A DNA stretch of 64,000 nt from Pseudomonadota bacterium (GTDB lineage Bacteria > Pseudomonadota > Gammaproteobacteria > Xanthomonadales > Xanthomonadaceae). Both the position numbers and the translations under genes were made by a program. Below, piece after piece: positions 45,167 to 53,110 of the stretch. Position 1 is the stretch's first letter, and the number at the start of each line of letters is the position of its first letter. Below the pieces are notes generated by a model. It had not been told where the DNA came from and searched no databases. It saw only the letters and a list, made by a program, of their open reading frames with translations. The stretch lies in assembly GCA_018242445.1 (NCBI GenBank), contig JAFEBW010000036.1, positions 16,012 to 80,011 on the forward strand. The letters are read 5' to 3'.

Positions 45167-45642
45167 GGCCGCGCATCCGGCAGGCGGTCGGCGCTGACCT
45201 CGCCGGTCAGCCAGCGCACGTCCACGCGCCAGCCCACGCCCCGAGTGCGCAGGCTGATGCGTCCGCCGGTGGACGAGCCATCGGGAAAGAACCGGATCGC
45301 GGCCTCGCGGGCCGAAGTCTGTTCCTCGCGCACCGCATCGAAGGTCACCTGCACGTCTTTGGGCAATTTGCCGTGGTGGTCGGCGGCATTCCACGCGCCG
45401 TCGCCGACATCCATCGCGAACACCTGCGATTGCCCGCTGACCAGCGCGCGGGTGCGCGCGTATTTCAGTTCGGTCGCCACGTCCTGCACCGCCGCGCGCA
45501 ACTGCCGGCCCTGCCGTCCCACGCCCAGCAGGCCGGCCACCAGCGACACCGCCACGGCGATCAGCACGATCACCATGATCAGTTCCAGCAGGGTGAAGCC
45601 GCGGGCTGTGCGCGCAGGAACGAGCGCCGGCGGCGAGCGCAT
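45163..45642 (-). CDS. gspH: Minor pseudopilin GspH
   Basis: A 159-residue protein from ATG 45642. The cleavage site TARG|FTLLELIMVIVLIAVAVS is followed by VGRQGRQLRAAVQDVATELKYARTRAL (in overlapping segments), typical of GspH/FimT. A beta domain (AIRFFPDGSSTGGRISLR) follows. A longer frame to 45684 overlaps gspG. It primes the pseudopilus with GspI, J and K. Confidence 0.92.
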   Translation of the reverse strand: MRSPPALVPARTARGFTLLELIMVIVLIAVAVSLVAGLLGVGRQGRQLRAAVQDVATELKYARTRALVSGQSQVFAMDVGDGAWNAADHHGKLPKDVQVTFDAVREEQTSAREAAIRFFPDGSSTGGRISLRTRGVGWRVDVRWLTGEVSADRLPDARP

Positions 45643-45652
45643 CGGCGCGCGC

Positions 45653-46093
45653 CTACTGGTGGTGGATGTCCTGATCCACGCCATCGCCGCCCGGCTTGCC
45701 GTCGCGGCCGTAGCTGATCAGGTCGTAGGGGCCGCTCTCGCCGGGCACCTTGTACACCAGCGGGTTGTTCCACGGATCCTTCAGATCCTTTTCCTTGGCG
45801 TAGGGGCCGAGCCAGCCGTTGACGCCGCCGGGCGCGGTGACCAGCGCCTCGAGGTTGGGCGGCAGGTTGCCGGTGTCGCTCTGGTACTGCTCGATCTTGC
45901 TGGCGATGGTGTCCACCTGCGTCTGTGCGAGGTGGTACTTGGCCTGGTCGGAAGCGCCGAAGATGCGCGCGCCGATCAGGCCCACGATCACCCCGATCAG
46001 CACGATCACGATCATGATTTCCAGCAGCGAGAAGCCGCGCTGGGCAAGCGGCAGGGAGCGGGCACGGCGAACGGGCATCGGCATCATCGGCAT
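45653..46093 (-). CDS. gspG: Major pseudopilin GspG
   Basis: A 146-residue protein from ATG 46093, which shares one base with the gspF stop (TGATG). The cleavage site AQRG|FSLLEIMIVIVLIGVIVG is followed by YQSDTGNLPPNLEALVTAPGG (split here) and YDLISYGRDGKPGGDG, with the calcium-site acidic residues of GspG conserved. It is the main subunit of the pseudopilus piston. Confidence 0.96.
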   Translation of the reverse strand: MPMMPMPVRRARSLPLAQRGFSLLEIMIVIVLIGVIVGLIGARIFGASDQAKYHLAQTQVDTIASKIEQYQSDTGNLPPNLEALVTAPGGVNGWLGPYAKEKDLKDPWNNPLVYKVPGESGPYDLISYGRDGKPGGDGVDQDIHHQ

Positions 46094-47310
46094 CAACCTA
46101 TCGAGGAAGTCAGATCGAACAAGGGGAACAGGATGGACAGGATCACCACGCCGACCACGCCGGCCATGAGGATGGTCAGCGCCGGCACCAGCGCGGCGAG
46201 GAAGCGGTCCATCGCCTGCGCGGTTTCGCGGTCGAAGGTGTCGGCGGTGCGCAGCAGCATGGTGTCGAGCTCGCCGGATTCCTCGCCGACCTGCACCATC
46301 TGCACCGCCAGCCGCGGGAACACGCCGCGACGCGCCAGCGCATGCGCCAGCCCGCTACCGGTTTTCACTTCTTCCGCCGTCACGTCCACCGCCTCGGCGA
46401 GCACGCGGTTGCCGAGCACGTTGCGGGCGATGGTGAGCGATTGCAGCAAGGGCACGCCGTTGTTGACGAGGGTGCCGACGGTGCGCGCCAGCCGCGCGGT
46501 TTCCGCGCGCGCCACCAGCGAGCCGAGCAATTTGCGGCGCAGCAGCCATTCGTCCAGCGCGCGCCGGAACGCCGGGTCGCGGCGCTTGCGGTCGGCCCAC
46601 CAGAGCAACGCGATCAGCAGCACCGGCAACAGCCAGCCGTAATCGCGCACGCCGTTGCCCACGCCCAGCACGATGCGCGTCATCAGCGGGATCTGCGCAT
46701 TCAGGCCGTCGAACATCTGCTGGAACTGCGGCACCACGAAGCCGAGCAGGAAGATCAGCGACAGCCCGACCACGCCGAACAGGATCGCCGGGTAGATCAA
46801 CGCGTTGACCACGCGCGCGCGCAGGCCGCGGCTGCGGTCGAGGTAGTCGGCCAGCCGCGCCAGCGTCTCGTGCAGGCTGCCGCCGACCTCGCCGGCGCGC
46901 ACGGTGCTCACGTACAGCCGCGAAAACAGCCCGTGCTGCTGTTCCAGCGCGGTGGATAGCGAGGTGCCGCCGCGCACCGCGTCGCGCACGCTGGCGATGA
47001 CCTTGCGCGCGCCGGCGGCCTCGGGCAGATCGAGCAGGATCGCGAGGGCGCGATCCAGCGGCTGGCCGGCGCCGAGCAGGGTCGCGAGTTGTTCGGTGAA
47101 TTGCTGGATCTGCTCGGGGTTGAGCGCCTTCTTGCGCAGCAGGCTGGCCCAGCCCGGACCGGCATCGACCTCGTCGGCGCGCCTGGCCTCGACCGGCACA
47201 TGGCCGGCATCCTGCAGCTTGGCGATCACTTCCTCGGCGTTGGCGGCATCCATCTGCCCGGACAGCGGTTCGCCGGTCGCGCTCAGGGCCTGGTAGCGGA
47301 ATTGCGGCAT
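46093..47310 (-). CDS. gspF: Type II secretion inner-membrane platform protein GspF
   Basis: A 405-residue protein with two homologous cytoplasmic helical domains, each ending in membrane segments. Conserved features are QFTEQLATLLGAGQPLDRAL, STVRAGEVGGSLHETLARLA, ALIYPAILFGVVGLSLIFLL, RTVGTLVNNGVPLLQSL, VGEESGELDTML and LVPALTILMAGVVGVVILSI. Length is standard. It couples the GspE ATPase to pseudopilus assembly. Confidence 0.96.
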   Translation of the reverse strand: MPQFRYQALSATGEPLSGQMDAANAEEVIAKLQDAGHVPVEARRADEVDAGPGWASLLRKKALNPEQIQQFTEQLATLLGAGQPLDRALAILLDLPEAAGARKVIASVRDAVRGGTSLSTALEQQHGLFSRLYVSTVRAGEVGGSLHETLARLADYLDRSRGLRARVVNALIYPAILFGVVGLSLIFLLGFVVPQFQQMFDGLNAQIPLMTRIVLGVGNGVRDYGWLLPVLLIALLWWADRKRRDPAFRRALDEWLLRRKLLGSLVARAETARLARTVGTLVNNGVPLLQSLTIARNVLGNRVLAEAVDVTAEEVKTGSGLAHALARRGVFPRLAVQMVQVGEESGELDTMLLRTADTFDRETAQAMDRFLAALVPALTILMAGVVGVVILSILFPLFDLTSSIG

Positions 47311-47332
47311 GGCTCAGGCGCTCACCTGATTT

Positions 47333-47387
47333 TCCCTTCCCCCCCCGGGGGAAGGTGGCGCGTAGCGCCGGATGAGGGAAGACCCTG
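47333..47387. repeat. CCTTCCCCCCCCGGGGGAAGG hairpin with GGTGGCGCG tail, between gspF and gspE
   Basis: A perfect CTTCCCC...GGGGAAG hairpin is followed by GTGGCGCGTAGCGCCGGATG, continuing AGGGAAG. This is the inverse of the element at 10240-10288. It includes a run of 8 C. It lies in the only sizeable gap (101 bp) of the secretion operon. Confidence 0.75.
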
Positions 47388-47411
47388 TGAGAACACGATC
47401 CATGCGCTGCA

Positions 47412-49157
47412 TCAACTGTCGCTGCACACGCGCAGCACTTCCTCGATCGTGGTCTGCCCGCGCAACGCCTTCAGCAGCCCGTCCTCGTACATCGTGCGCA
47501 TGCCCTCGCTGCGCGCCACGGTTTCGATCTCGCCCATGCCCGCGTGCTGCATCACCAGCCGGCGCAGCGAGTCGGTCATCACCAGAAATTCCATGATCGT
47601 GGTGCGCCCGAGATAGCCCGATGGCGTGAGCGCCGAGGGCATCGGCTTCCACAGGTAGATCGGGCCTTCCGGTTGCAGGCGGCGCAGGCCGAACTCCTCG
47701 ATCACCTCCGGCAGCGGCTCGTAGGGCTGCGCGTGCGTGGGCTCCAGCCGGCGCACGAGGCGCTGGGCGAGGATGCCGTTGACGGTGGAGGTGAGCAGGT
47801 AATCCTCCACCCCCATGTCGAGCATGCGGGTGATGCCGCCGGCGGCGTTGTTGGTGTGCAGGGTGGACAGCACGAGGTGGCCGGTGAGCGCTGACTGGAT
47901 GGCGATGCGGCAGGTTTCCAGGTCGCGCATCTCGCCGATCATGATGACGTCCGGATCCTGGCGGACGATCGAGCGCAGCGCCTGCGCGAAGTCCAGGCCG
48001 ATGGCGGGCTTGGCCTGGATCTGGTTGATCCCGGTGATCTGGTACTCGACCGGATCCTCGACGGTGATGATCTTCACCGCCGGGGTGTTGAGCTGCGACA
48101 GCGCGGTGTACAGCGAGGTGGTCTTGCCCGAACCGGTCGGGCCGGTCACCAGCAGGATGCCGTGCGGCAGCTCGAGCACCTTGCGGAACTGCGGCAGCAA
48201 CTCCTCGGTGAAGCCCAGCCGCTCGAAGTCCAGCACCACCGATTCGCGGTCGAGCAGGCGCATCACCACCGATTCGCCGTGCGCGGTGGGCACCGTGCTC
48301 ACGCGCAGGTCGAGCTCCTTGCCCTGCACGCGCAGCATGATGCGGCCGTCCTGCGGCAGGCGGCGCTCGGCGATGTTGAGCTTGGCGAGGATCTTCACCC
48401 GCGAGATCACCGCCGCGGTGAGGTTGGCCGGCGGCGATTCCACTTCCTCCAGCACGCCGTCCACGCGGTTGCGCACCTTCAGGCGGTTCTCGAACGGCTC
48501 GATGTGGATGTCGGAAGCACGCGCTTCCACTGCGCGCTGGATGATCAGGTTGACCAGGCGGATGACCGGCGCCTCGGACGCGGCATCGCGCAGGTGTTCG
48601 ATGTCGTCTTCGTCGCCGCCGCCGCTGCCTTCCTCGGACAGATCCTCGACGATCGCGCCCATCGCGCTGCGGCCCGCGCCGTAGTAACGCTCGATCAGGT
48701 CGTCGATTTCCGAACGCAAGCCGATGCGCAGCCGAACTTGCCGCCCGGTCGCCATCGCCACCGCCTCGGCCGGGTACGGGTCGCGCGCGTCGGCCACCAG
48801 CAGGTCGAGACTGTGGTCGTCTTCGGCGATCGGACAGACGTGCTGCTGCTTGAGGAAGCGGATCGACAACTGCACCACTGGCGGTGCGTCGGGGCAATCG
48901 CGCGCGGCCACCAGCGGCAGCCCGAGCACTTGCGCGCTGGCCTCGGCCAGATCCTTCTCCGAGACCATGCCCAGACGCGCCAGCAATCCAGCGATGCCGC
49001 CGCCGGATTCCTCCTGCAGGCGGCGCACGCGGCCGAGGTCGGCATCCTTCAGGCGGCCCCGGCGCAGCAGTTCCTCGACGATGCGCTCGTCGACATCGTC
49101 GGTCGCCGGCGACGCGACGTCCTCGTGCGGGGTCGAAGGTTCGATGGCGGTGTTCAC
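47412..49157 (-). CDS. gspE: Type II secretion ATPase GspE
   Basis: A 581-residue protein with GTG start at 49157. The N1E-like domain (~25-180) binds GspL. The ATPase core has Walker A GPTGSGKTTS, the Asp box VEDPVEYQITGI, Walker B DPDVIMIGEMRD and the His box HLVLSTLHTNNA. The usual tetracysteine zinc site between the His box and C-terminus is absent: the segment after RLVRRLEP has HAQPYEPLPEV with no cysteine pair. It is the first gene of the operon. Confidence 0.95.
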   Translation of the reverse strand: MNTAIEPSTPHEDVASPATDDVDERIVEELLRRGRLKDADLGRVRRLQEESGGGIAGLLARLGMVSEKDLAEASAQVLGLPLVAARDCPDAPPVVQLSIRFLKQQHVCPIAEDDHSLDLLVADARDPYPAEAVAMATGRQVRLRIGLRSEIDDLIERYYGAGRSAMGAIVEDLSEEGSGGGDEDDIEHLRDAASEAPVIRLVNLIIQRAVEARASDIHIEPFENRLKVRNRVDGVLEEVESPPANLTAAVISRVKILAKLNIAERRLPQDGRIMLRVQGKELDLRVSTVPTAHGESVVMRLLDRESVVLDFERLGFTEELLPQFRKVLELPHGILLVTGPTGSGKTTSLYTALSQLNTPAVKIITVEDPVEYQITGINQIQAKPAIGLDFAQALRSIVRQDPDVIMIGEMRDLETCRIAIQSALTGHLVLSTLHTNNAAGGITRMLDMGVEDYLLTSTVNGILAQRLVRRLEPTHAQPYEPLPEVIEEFGLRRLQPEGPIYLWKPMPSALTPSGYLGRTTIMEFLVMTDSLRRLVMQHAGMGEIETVARSEGMRTMYEDGLLKALRGQTTIEEVLRVCSDS

Positions 49158-49243
49158 AGCGTCAGCCGCGTCGGAAGGATGGGACTATGCGCACTGTAAC
49201 AGCCGGCGGGCGCGTCGGCGCATGCGGATCATGCAACACCGAT

Positions 49244-49270
49244 AAAAAACGCGGCGCCGAAGCGCCGCGT
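49244..49270 (-). terminator. Rho-independent terminator of the YadA-like gene
   Basis: Perfect 9-bp arms ACGCGGCGC and GCGCCGCGT (49249-49270) enclose a 4-base loop. On the minus strand they are followed by TTTTTT (49249-49244). It lies 75 bp after the YadA-like stop codon and before the gspE promoter region, so it insulates the two operons. Confidence 0.85.
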
Positions 49271-49344
49271 CGTGATCTTTATCTTGCAACGTTTTTTCAC
49301 GCAACGGGAGCCGGCACGCATGCCGACCCCGTTGCCTGCACCGC

Positions 49345-52300
49345 TTACCAGCCCCAACCCAAACCGCCACCCCAGGTGCTCGCCCCGTTGGAGAACGAAC
49401 CGCCGATGGTGAGGGTGACATTGGGCTTGACCAGACGCTGGTAGCCGATCGACACCGCGTCCTGGCCGCCCTGATGGCCGTAACCCACGGCGATGCGGTT
49501 CTGCGACTGGATGCCCGCCGCGCTGGCCGCCATCATCGCCATGGCGGTCTGCATCGAGCCCATGCGCGACACGCGCCGATCGGTGTAGCCGTTGGCCGCA
49601 GCCAAGGTCGCCGCATCGGCCGCCTGCATCTGCTGCAGGTTCACCGCGTCGGTGCCGTTGATGCCATCGGCCACGTTGACGATGCGCCGCTCGTTGCCGG
49701 CCGAGCCCACCGACACCGTGTTGGCCTGGTTGGCCAGCGAGCCGGCACCCAGGGCCACCGAGTTGGTTGCCGAGGCCGTCACCGTGGCGCCCGCACCCAC
49801 TGCCGTGGAGTTGGTAGCACCGACCACCGCGCCAGCACCGAAGGCGCTATCGCCGGGGCCAACGGCCTTGCTCTGCGCACCGACTGCCGTGCTGCTTACA
49901 CCGGCATAAGCTCCGGCACCGGAGGCCAGCGAGTAGTTGCCGACAGCGTTGGCACCGGTACCCAGCGCAGTGGCGTAGTTGCCCGCGGCTGCCGAACCAA
50001 CACCGAACGCGCTCGCACCCGCTCCCGAAGCATTGGACCTACCGCCGAACGCGGACGACTTGTTGCCCGTGGCCTTGGCCTGTGGCCCGACAGCCGTCGC
50101 ACCATAGCCCTTTGAATAGGCCTGCGCACCGACCGCCACGCCGGCATAACCGGTGGCCTTGGAACCCATGCCGAGCGCGCTGCTGTACTCGCCGGCGGCT
50201 GTGGAGCCGTTGCCGACAGCGGTACCGCCCTTGCCGGACGCATAGCTCAACGAACCCAGTGCAGTGGATCCGTCACCAGTTGCCTTGGATTGCGCACCCA
50301 ACGCGGTGGCGCCATTGCCCGTCGCTTCGGATTGAATGCCGATGGAGGTACTGAACGCCCCGCTCGCCTTGCTGAACGCACCCACCGCCGTGGCGTACTG
50401 GCCGGCATAGCTGTCGGCGCCCGTCGCCACGCTGGACTCCCCATAGGCGTGGCTGCCGAAACCGGTGGCGGTCGACCCGATGCCCTTGGCATAGGAATCC
50501 GCGCCCGTTGCCGTGCTGTAATCGCCGGTCGCCTTGCTGAACGCACCACTGGCCGAGCTGTATTTGCCCGAAGCCGTGCTGTGCGCGCCGGTCGCGGTGG
50601 AGTATTTGCCGGTCGCCGCACTGTGGAAGCCGGTGGCGACGCTGCCTTGGCCGTAGGCATTGCTGTACGCGCCAGTTGCCGTGCTGCCGTAGCCGCCTGC
50701 CGACGACACCACGCCGGTGGCCGTGCTCAGGTTGCCGGTGGCGCTGGACAATGCGCCGGTGGCCGTGCCGCCCACGCCGCTGGCATCCGACTTGTATCCG
50801 CTGGCCGTGCCGAAAGCGCCGGTGGCCGAGCTGTGCGCACCATTGGCCGTGCTGTTGGTGCCGGAGGCGTAGCTGTAAGCGCCGGTTGCGGTGGAGTTCT
50901 TGCCGGTGGCGGTGCTGTTCAAGCCACTGGCGGTGCTGTAGGCGCCCGAAGCCGTGCTGCCGGCGCCGGTGGCCGTGGCACCCAAGCCGCTGGCGGTGGA
51001 TTTGTAGCCATTGGCGGTACCGAAAGCACCCGCCGAGCTGTAGGCACCCGACGCGGTGGCACCCTGCCCGTTCGCATAACTGGCGAAACCATTGGCCGTG
51101 CTGTTGGCGCCATTGGCGATGCTCTTGTTGCCGGTCGCCGTCGCACCGGTGCCGTAGGCGGTGCTGTAGCTGCCCAGCGCCGAAGCGCCGGCGCCCTTGG
51201 CAGACGAGTATGCGCCGACCGCGGAGGCGCCCGGGCCATTGGCGTAGCTGTGCGAGCCTTCGGCGGTTGAATTGCCGCCGACCGCCTTGCTGTAGTAACC
51301 GGTCGCCGTCGCGCCAGCGCCGTAGGCGTAGCTGTGCGCACCCGTCACCGTGGCACCAGCGCCCTTGGCATAGCTGGCTGCGCCCGTGGCCGTGCTGAGA
51401 AAACCAACAGACCTGCTGCCAAAACCGGTCGCGGTGGCACCTACACCGTAAGCGTAACTCCCACCGCCCGTGGCCGTACTCGCCGCGCCCTTGGCATAGC
51501 TGTTTACGCCAGACGCCGTACTGGCATTGCCAATCGCTTTGCTGCCAGCGCCCGTCGCGGTGGCACCCGTGCCGACGGCAGCGGACTTGTAGCCACTGGC
51601 GGTGGAGTCGTTACCGACCGCAGCGCTACCCGCACCACTGGCGCTGGCACCCTGCCCCAAGGCGGTGGAGTGATAACCCGAAGCGGTGGAGTAGTTGCCA
51701 ACCGCGGCGCTGTAAGCACCGCTCGCCGTGGCACCCTTGCCTAAGGCAGCGCTCTTGTAGCCGGACGCGGAGCTGTTCTGGCCGTTGGCGTAGCTGAAGC
51801 CACCCGACGCCGTGCTGCCATCTCCCACCGCGCGGCTGCCCGCGCCGGTGGCGGTGGCGACATATCCATTGGCGTAGCTGCCGGTACCGGTCGAGGTGGC
51901 ACCGTTGCCGGTGGCGGAACTGCGGTAACCCGAAGCGGTGGCACCATTGCCGTTGGCATTGCTGTATGCGCCGCTCGCCGACGCACCCTGTCCGTTGGCG
52001 TTGGCCTTGTAGCCGGAGGAGGAAGCGTTCTGGCCCGTCGCCGAGGCGAATGAGCCGCTCGCCGTGGCGCCCTGGCCATTGGCGGCGCTGTTCGAGCCAG
52101 TTGCGGTGCTGTTGTTACCAACGGCGCTGCTCAGATAACCCGAGGCCGTGGCGCCACTGCCCTGTGCGGTGCTGAAGGAGCCCGACGCACTCGCGCCTGT
52201 GCCCTTGGCATACGAGTGGAAGCCGTTGGCCGTCGTATCGTTGCCGCCAGCGTAGCTATTCGCGCCCGTCGCGGTGGAGTAGTTGCCCGAAGCGTTCGAG

Positions 52301-52782
52301 TAGGCACCATTTGCCGTTGAACTTCTCCCGCTCGCAGTAGATAAAACGCCTGTCGCGGATGAATAGGCACCTGAGGCGTTCGCGGCGGCGCCGTTTGCAG
52401 TCGCACTTTGCCCGCTAGCTTTGGAACCTACGCCTGTAGCAGTTGAAAAGTTGCCCGAGGCATTCGAACGGGCGCCGTTCGCCGTAGAACCCTGCCCGCT
52501 GGCTGTGGAATGGTAGCCCGAAGCAGAAGAATATATTCCTGTGGCAGAAGCATACGGGCCGCTCGCGTTCGAGTTATCGCCATTGGCATTGGCGTTCGTG
52601 CCGAATGCGTTGGCATTATTTCCATTCGCGGTCGCATTGGTTCCGCAGGCCACCGAACCCGGGCCCGTTGCCGACTCTCCGGTGGGGCCCGTGCAGGTTT
52701 CCTGCGCCCACACGTTGCCGCTCACCGTTCCCACCGCCAGCGCCACGGCCAGAGTCAAAAGGCGTTTTTGCGTCGTTTTCAT
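49345..52782 (-). CDS. YadA-like trimeric autotransporter adhesin
   Basis: A 1145-residue protein from ATG 52782, preceded by GGGAGAGAACGC. The signal peptide is at ~1-26 (LLTLAVALAVGTVSGNVWA). The passenger is a very long left-handed beta-roll of some sixty 14-residue head repeats of the type SxATGxxSTASGxxS (residues ~30-950). A neck (NSVALGAGSLANQANTVSVG, VADGINGTDAVNLQQMQA) follows. The YadA anchor domain forms the last ~70 residues (MAMMAASAAGIQ, RIAVGYGHQGGQDAVSIGYQ, ending GLGWGW with terminal Trp). Such proteins trimerise and mediate adhesion or autoaggregation. The head repeats are nearly identical at DNA level, so copy-number change by recombination is likely. Confidence 0.95.
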   Translation of the reverse strand: MKTTQKRLLTLAVALAVGTVSGNVWAQETCTGPTGESATGPGSVACGTNATANGNNANAFGTNANANGDNSNASGPYASATGIYSSASGYHSTASGQGSTANGARSNASGNFSTATGVGSKASGQSATANGAAANASGAYSSATGVLSTASGRSSTANGAYSNASGNYSTATGANSYAGGNDTTANGFHSYAKGTGASASGSFSTAQGSGATASGYLSSAVGNNSTATGSNSAANGQGATASGSFASATGQNASSSGYKANANGQGASASGAYSNANGNGATASGYRSSATGNGATSTGTGSYANGYVATATGAGSRAVGDGSTASGGFSYANGQNSSASGYKSAALGKGATASGAYSAAVGNYSTASGYHSTALGQGASASGAGSAAVGNDSTASGYKSAAVGTGATATGAGSKAIGNASTASGVNSYAKGAASTATGGGSYAYGVGATATGFGSRSVGFLSTATGAASYAKGAGATVTGAHSYAYGAGATATGYYSKAVGGNSTAEGSHSYANGPGASAVGAYSSAKGAGASALGSYSTAYGTGATATGNKSIANGANSTANGFASYANGQGATASGAYSSAGAFGTANGYKSTASGLGATATGAGSTASGAYSTASGLNSTATGKNSTATGAYSYASGTNSTANGAHSSATGAFGTASGYKSDASGVGGTATGALSSATGNLSTATGVVSSAGGYGSTATGAYSNAYGQGSVATGFHSAATGKYSTATGAHSTASGKYSSASGAFSKATGDYSTATGADSYAKGIGSTATGFGSHAYGESSVATGADSYAGQYATAVGAFSKASGAFSTSIGIQSEATGNGATALGAQSKATGDGSTALGSLSYASGKGGTAVGNGSTAAGEYSSALGMGSKATGYAGVAVGAQAYSKGYGATAVGPQAKATGNKSSAFGGRSNASGAGASAFGVGSAAAGNYATALGTGANAVGNYSLASGAGAYAGVSSTAVGAQSKAVGPGDSAFGAGAVVGATNSTAVGAGATVTASATNSVALGAGSLANQANTVSVGSAGNERRIVNVADGINGTDAVNLQQMQAADAATLAAANGYTDRRVSRMGSMQTAMAMMAASAAGIQSQNRIAVGYGHQGGQDAVSIGYQRLVKPNVTLTIGGSFSNGASTWGGGLGWGW

Positions 52783-53110
52783 GCGTTCTCTCCCAGCCGC
52801 GTCGGCTGCCATTGGTTGATGTGCGAACGAAAAACCTGAAGAAATCATCCCTGAAGCAACGATCCCCGAAACGAACCCCTTAAGTCGCGTTCCCCGAAAC
52901 TTCTGCCCCGTCCCATGACCAACGCAAGCCGTCGGCGAAAGCGGACATCCTGCCTCGGCATCGGGCTTCATCCGATACCAAGACCAGCTTGACGGAAAGC
53001 TAACACAAGATCGGGCGGATTTGTGCGTTTGCTCAAATTTTCTGCACGTGACGGCGGAAGACCGGCCTGACGGAGCGCCAGCGCAGTCGGACGGCAGCCA
53101 ACCCTGCCGC
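52783..53110. other. 328-bp gap upstream of the adhesin gene
   Basis: It holds the presumed leader and promoter of the adhesin gene (minus strand) and the end of the purL transcript. I see no open gene with family similarity, no convincing -35/-10 pair and no repeat element. It includes the ribosome site GGGAGAG just before the adhesin ATG. Confidence 0.4.

Noticed and set aside
47333..47387. Terminator between gspE and gspF
   Set aside because: The hairpin is GC-rich with no T-tract on the minus strand, belongs to a dispersed repeat family, and the operon clearly continues.
49345..52782. Regular short repeats as CRISPR or satellite DNA
   Set aside because: The repeats are 42 bp, in frame, and encode the 14-residue head repeats of a YadA-like adhesin with a clear signal peptide and anchor.
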